From an uncultured Acidaminococcus sp. (GTDB taxonomy: Bacteria; Bacillota; Negativicutes; Acidaminococcales; Acidaminococcaceae): 8,965 nt of DNA. The position numbers and the translations under genes were made by a program. This document shows positions 6,137 to 8,965 of this stretch, in pieces. Numbering within the stretch: position 1 is the first letter of the stretch; each line of letters opens with the position of its first letter. Under the pieces are notes generated by a model. That model made no database searches, was not told the origin of the DNA, and saw nothing but the letters and a program-made list of their open reading frames with translations. Where the stretch lies: contig CAJMHI010000063.1 in NCBI GenBank assembly GCA_905213155.1, positions 1-8,965 on the forward strand, given 5' to 3'.

Positions 6137-7114
6137 TTATTTTGTGGCGGCTTTCATCAGCGCCTTAAAGAAATTCATGCAAATGGTGGTGTCGCAGTAG
6201 TCTTTGGCGTCATCTTTTTCAACCAATACATGTCTGAGATCGTTTTCCGGATGGAACTGCAGAGCGACGCAGAATTTCTTGCTGGGGTCTTCAATGGCTT
6301 CAATGATGGAGATGCCATTGTCCGTGGTTTCTGCCGTTTGGAGCAGAGTCGTCCCGGAAATATCTTCCAGTGCCTGGTGGTGCCAGGAGGAGATATTCTT
6401 CAGCTCATTGCTGCCTACGATTTCCCGCAGATGGGATTTCACAGGGAGAATGTGGACATCATGCCGTGCATAATCCCGGTTGGGGGTTCCAGGAGGCATA
6501 CGGTGTAAATCGTCATAGGCTTTGTTGTGGGCCTTGTAATAATCAGGGATATCCTGGATGAATTTGGCTCCGTAGAGAATCCCCATCATCTGTTCATTGC
6601 GGCAGACAGCCAAAATGGGAATATCATTCTTTAACGCATAGGCCAGCAGCGTGTAGTCGGAAACGTCCCGGGCCGCGTTGATTTCTTCCCCGTGGTTCTT
6701 TTCTTTCTCAGGGACTTTATACAGGCTGGGGCTGATGTCTTCCCCGCCGGTGCAGAAGATGCCGTCAACACCCTGCATAACGGCGGCTGCGTTGGTATGA
6801 TCCAGCAATTGGGCCTTAATGGCATTGGCTTGTTTGGTTTTCAGCATACCGGATTTTTCGATGTCGCTGGTGGCCACTTTGCCATCTGCGTCATACTTTA
6901 CGTCATTGCTTTTGATCTGACTTAGTTCTACCGGGACGCCTCCAGCCAGTTCAATGATCCGTTTGATAGCAGAATAGTCCTGGCTGTTACTCTTCCAGGA
7001 AATTCCAATGACCGGTTTGCCACCGACCATGGCATTTGCCTGGAGCATAAAGCCCATGGACACGCCCACGGATAATGCGGTGATTACCAGAGTTTTTCCC
7101 AATTTTTTGAACAT
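6137..7114 (-). CDS. Exported peptidase C26 (gamma-glutamyl hydrolase-like)
   Basis: 325 residues with a class I glutamine-amidotransferase fold. The family (peptidase C26, PuuD-like) cleaves gamma-glutamyl bonds, for example in gamma-glutamyl-GABA or polyglutamates. Landmarks are KPVIGISW (33-40), FCTGGEDISPSLY (120-132), the nucleophile Cys171 in ILAVCRNEQMMG, WHHQAL (244-249) and His288/Glu290 in LQFHPE. A Cys-His-Glu triad is therefore present. Two points are unusual. It starts with a classical signal peptide (residues 1-28, positive start, hydrophobic core, cleavage after QANA), whereas PuuD is cytoplasmic. The usual C-R-G after the nucleophile is C-R-N. Export suggests it releases glutamate from gamma-glutamyl compounds outside the membrane. 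The start ATG has AAGGAGAT (plus 7121-7128) upstream at good spacing. It is convergent with the amidase operon and separately promoted. The fold is sure; the substrate is inferred. Confidence 0.88.
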   Translation of the reverse strand: MFKKLGKTLVITALSVGVSMGFMLQANAMVGGKPVIGISWKSNSQDYSAIKRIIELAGGVPVELSQIKSNDVKYDADGKVATSDIEKSGMLKTKQANAIKAQLLDHTNAAAVMQGVDGIFCTGGEDISPSLYKVPEKEKNHGEEINAARDVSDYTLLAYALKNDIPILAVCRNEQMMGILYGAKFIQDIPDYYKAHNKAYDDLHRMPPGTPNRDYARHDVHILPVKSHLREIVGSNELKNISSWHHQALEDISGTTLLQTAETTDNGISIIEAIEDPSKKFCVALQFHPENDLRHVLVEKDDAKDYCDTTICMNFFKALMKAATK

Positions 7115-7136
7115 ACCAACATCTCCTTTCGTATTT

Positions 7137-7155
7137 GTGACGATACGATCATCAC
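7137..7155 (-). promoter_or_regulatory. Imperfect 19-bp palindrome in the peptidase leader
   Basis: On the minus strand GTGATGAT and ATCGTCAC flank a 3-base centre, with one wobble in the 8-bp stem. It starts at or just after the predicted transcription start and ends 22 bases before the ATG, clear of the ribosome site. It could be an operator or a stabilising 5' mRNA hairpin; the sequence cannot decide. Confidence 0.4.
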
Positions 7156-7162
7156 TGAGGAT

Positions 7163-7192
7163 ATTATACTATGGGAAATGGGGCGTGCACAA
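7163..7192 (-). promoter_or_regulatory. Promoter of the exported peptidase gene
   Basis: On the minus strand a perfect -10 TATAAT (plus 7163-7168) is preceded at 18 bp by TTGTGC (plus 7187-7192), which matches three -35 positions well. The predicted start near 7156 leaves a leader of about 42 bases. The rest of the gap up to 7314 is very AT-rich, with no gene and no convincing terminator for the permease gene upstream on the same strand, so some read-through from it is possible. Confidence 0.65.
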
Positions 7193-7314
7193 GGACAAAA
7201 AACGCAAATTGGGGCGTATATCGTGTACCTTTTCACTAAAAGAAGATTTTAATTTAAAAATATTTAACAAATAAGAAAATAAAATGTGGTAATTTATAAT
7301 GTTGTGTAATGGAA

Positions 7315-8718
7315 TTACCAGAATTTAGCTCCGCACAAAATGTAGAGCAAACAGGCGATAAGAGAAAGGGGAATGCCCACTTTGGGAAAGGCGGTGATAT
7401 CGACTTTTCCTGTCCCGTATACCAGGATGCTGGGGGTAGTGCAATAAAACATCTGCAAGGGATAGCCGCTGATGATCATCCCGGCAGGGAGCAGCAAATA
7501 CATAGGCGGCAGGCCGGCCTGCTGGCCCATGGCGATAAGAATGGGCAGGATGGACGTACACATCACCGTGGCCCCGACGAAAAAGACATGGAGAAACTGG
7601 CAAAGGATGACTACCGCAGCCAGCAGTACGATGGCGCTGAGCTGATCCAGGCCCAGCAGGGAAAAACTGCGTTTTGCAATCCAGGGAGCGGCCCCGGTCT
7701 GCATCAATAGATCCCCCAGGCTGAAACCGCCTGCGGTGATAAGCAGAATGTCCGGATGAAGCTGCGCGCTGGCCTGTTTCCAGGTGATGGGGCCCCATTT
7801 GGGGAGGAACAAAAATAAACTGGTGAAAAGACAGGCCGTAGTGGTATCAATGTGGAGCCAGCCGCCGCATACCCATAAGAAAACCGTGACGAGAAATACC
7901 CCCAGGGTATATTTTTGCCGGCTGTCCATGGGCCCCATTTCTTTGAGAGATTGGAGGACAAACTCCCGGCCGCCGGGAATTCCTTTTTCCTCCGGCGGGA
8001 AGAATTTCTGAATCAGGAACCAGGACAGAAAAGTCATGATAAGGGCCGGGGGAAATCCCAGTTGCAGCCATTCCAGATAAAGCAGTTCATGGCCGCCGGC
8101 CTGGCCGAGATAGAAATTGACGATGGAATTGCACACATTGCCTGTCAGGACACCGACGGCAATTACAGACGTAGTAAAACTTAATGTCAGCAGCAGGTTG
8201 GTGGCAAAGCGGGGGCAGGGACGCTCCTTAAAAAGGCTGATGATGCTGAGGCAGGGCGGCAGCAAGATGGCTGCTTTGGCGGTGCTGGAGGGGATCAGGA
8301 AGTTCAGCACGATGTTTACCAGCGTAACCCCTAAGGTAATCCGAAAGGTAGTGGTCCCCACTTTTTTTAGGATGAGAAACGTCAGACGGTTTGCCAGGCC
8401 GGTTTCCAGCATGGCCGCAGACAGCAAAAAAGCACCCAGCAAAAGGAAAATTATGGGAGAGGCAAAAGGACGCAAGGCAGTTCTAAGCGGCGCAATCCCC
8501 CACAATACGGCCAGAGGAACGACCGCCAGGCTGGTAATGGCCAGGGGAAGCGCTTGGGATAAATAGAGGACGAAGATCCCTGCAAAAAGAGCAAGAGCCT
8601 TGTGCCCTGCGGGTGTCAATCCTTCCAGCGGCAGCCAGTACACTACTACTGCCAAAAATAGTGCCAGTATCAGGCCCCATGTTCTTCCCGCCCCGCTACC
8701 TCGTAAACCTAACCCCAT
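7315..8718 (-). CDS. SLC13/DASS family anion permease
   Basis: A 467-residue inner-membrane carrier, normal length for the divalent anion:Na+ symporter (DASS) family, with about twelve hydrophobic segments. Residues 143-148, PSSTAK, match the first carboxylate/sodium-binding SNT-type motif (PSNTAR in CitT-like antiporters). The second half has DILLITAGGFSLGDLLMQTG (323-342), typical of the family, and a degenerate second motif around VGATVMCTS (381-389). Its closest functional analogues move citrate, tartrate, succinate or malate; which applies here is unknown. It differs clearly from the permease at 2558, so the two are not recent duplicates. The ATG at 8716-8718 is 11 bases from AAGGAGG (plus 8730-8736), a little far but the only good site. 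The gene is transcribed alone toward the peptidase gene, with a 200-base gap. No rho-independent terminator is visible after its stop. Confidence 0.88.
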   Translation of the reverse strand: MGLGLRGSGAGRTWGLILALFLAVVVYWLPLEGLTPAGHKALALFAGIFVLYLSQALPLAITSLAVVPLAVLWGIAPLRTALRPFASPIIFLLLGAFLLSAAMLETGLANRLTFLILKKVGTTTFRITLGVTLVNIVLNFLIPSSTAKAAILLPPCLSIISLFKERPCPRFATNLLLTLSFTTSVIAVGVLTGNVCNSIVNFYLGQAGGHELLYLEWLQLGFPPALIMTFLSWFLIQKFFPPEEKGIPGGREFVLQSLKEMGPMDSRQKYTLGVFLVTVFLWVCGGWLHIDTTTACLFTSLFLFLPKWGPITWKQASAQLHPDILLITAGGFSLGDLLMQTGAAPWIAKRSFSLLGLDQLSAIVLLAAVVILCQFLHVFFVGATVMCTSILPILIAMGQQAGLPPMYLLLPAGMIISGYPLQMFYCTTPSILVYGTGKVDITAFPKVGIPLSLIACLLYILCGAKFW

Positions 8719-8746
8719 TGCTCGCCACTCCTCCTTGGCATATTTT

Positions 8747-8764
8747 ATCTATTATAGCATAGAT
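8747..8764. repeat. Inverted repeat around the permease -10 box
   Basis: ATCTAT (8747-8752) and ATAGAT (8759-8764) flank six bases and enclose the -10 box of the minus-strand permease promoter. This placement would suit a repressor site, but the arms are short. Confidence 0.35.
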
Positions 8765-8779
8765 CGGGCTGGTTTTGAG
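8751..8779 (-). promoter_or_regulatory. Extended -10 promoter of the DASS permease
   Basis: On the minus strand TGCTATAAT gives a perfect -10 (plus 8751-8756) with an extended TGn element. The -35 at 17 bp is poor (CTCAAA, plus 8774-8779), as is common for extended -10 promoters. The leader would be about 25 bases, enough for the ribosome site. Confidence 0.65.
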
Positions 8780-8867
8780 GAGCAGCTGTGCTTCTAACGC
8801 AAGTGGCAAAACAAATCATGAACAACCAAGGTGTACAAGGGTTGGTTTCAGGTTGTTTAGGATACAT

Positions 8868-8910
8868 AAAAAAGCAGCCAGCTAAGAACGGTTTGGTTCT
8901 TGGCTGGCTG
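8868..8910 (-). terminator. Rho-independent terminator hairpin next to the intron
   Basis: A 15-bp stem (8875-8889 with 8896-8910, one G-T pair) has a GGTTTG loop. Read on the minus strand it runs into T6 (plus A6, 8868-8873), so it is a good terminator for a minus-strand gene to the right of the window. Read on the plus strand the stem is followed by TTCTTG and then the intron, so it also has the stem-loop-plus-T-rich form that group IIC introns target. Between the permease promoter and this hairpin (8780-8867) I see no gene, only a loose AACAACC/GGTTGTT repeat (8821-8827, 8851-8857). Confidence 0.8.
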
Positions 8911-8916
8911 TTCTTG

Positions 8917-8965
8917 GTGAGCCCGGCATGGGCGCACTCTAATGGGTGAAAGTCCCTAGGCCGCC
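8917..8965 (+). mobile_element. 5' end of a group II intron (IIC type), cut by window end
   Basis: From GTGAG (8917) the sequence follows the start of bacterial group IIC introns as I remember it from the Oceanobacillus iheyensis intron: GTGnGCCCGGCATGGG, then CACTCTA, then GGGTGAAAGTCCC. It contains the small GCCC/GGGC and GGG/CCC helices at the start of domain I. The first bases are GTGAG rather than the usual GTGYG. It lies directly 3' of a terminator-like stem and TTCTTG, the insertion context of this class. The maturase gene and domains V-VI would lie beyond the window. Recognition is from memory, not a search. Confidence 0.75.

Noticed and set aside
5951..6508. 185-codon plus-strand ORF spanning the convergent terminator
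   Set aside because: Crosses a strong bidirectional terminator and is antisense to the peptidase gene; no homology recognised.
7295..7300. TATAAT on the plus strand between the permease and peptidase genes
   Set aside because: The region is very AT-rich, no suitable -35 was seen and no plus-strand gene follows; likely chance.
7309..7710. 133-codon plus-strand ORF opposite the DASS permease
   Set aside because: Low-complexity hydrophilic product antisense to a clear membrane protein; no promoter or ribosome site.
8117..8566. 149-codon plus-strand ORF, basic product
   Set aside because: Shadow of the DASS permease; composition reflects reverse-complemented hydrophobic codons.
8818..8949. 43-codon plus-strand ORF starting MNNQGVQG
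   Set aside because: No ribosome site, and it runs through the terminator hairpin and into the group II intron; almost certainly a chance ORF.

Overview
The window looks like accessory carboxylate and amide metabolism from a Firmicute. A glutamate- or organic-acid-fermenting Negativicute such as Acidaminococcus is my best guess. It is inferred from strong AAGGAGG ribosome sites, roughly balanced base composition, a lipoprotein-type TRAP solute receptor, dense carboxylate transporters and a group IIC intron end. Nothing in the sequence fixes the genus.

Layout. Positions 1-46 do not belong to the gene that follows. A TRAP transporter large membrane subunit (to 1276) lacks its first 20 or so codons. 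It is followed at once by its lipoprotein solute receptor (1290-2342) and a terminator (2374-2408). A near-consensus promoter (TTGACA, 16 bp, TATAAT; 2480-2507) overlaps a perfect 36-bp palindrome (2486-2521) and drives a compact plus-strand operon: an SLC13/DASS-like permease (2558-3808), an RraA/HMG-aldolase-fold protein (3822-4475), a GntR/UTRA regulator (4527-5243) and a nitrilase-superfamily amidase (5260-6081). A 25-bp-stem bidirectional terminator (6079-6132) closes it. Two minus-strand genes lie beyond: an exported class-I glutamine-amidotransferase-fold peptidase C26 (7114-6137) and a second DASS permease (8718-7315), each with its own promoter. The right edge holds a terminator hairpin, followed directly by the 5' end of a group IIC intron (from 8917).

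How it may work. The central operon is the most interesting part. It reads as a self-contained uptake and breakdown cassette: one permease, one C-N hydrolase (E46-K122-C159 triad), one RraA-fold enzyme and a regulator that probably binds the 36-bp operator to control its own operon. My working hypothesis is a carboxylate-amide substrate: import, amide hydrolysis, then C-C cleavage or decarboxylation. The RraA-like protein has Thr where the family's substrate-binding Arg is expected, so its reaction may differ from the characterised members. The TRAP system, the two DASS permeases and the exported gamma-glutamyl-hydrolase-like protein fit a cell that scavenges small carboxylates and glutamate derivatives.
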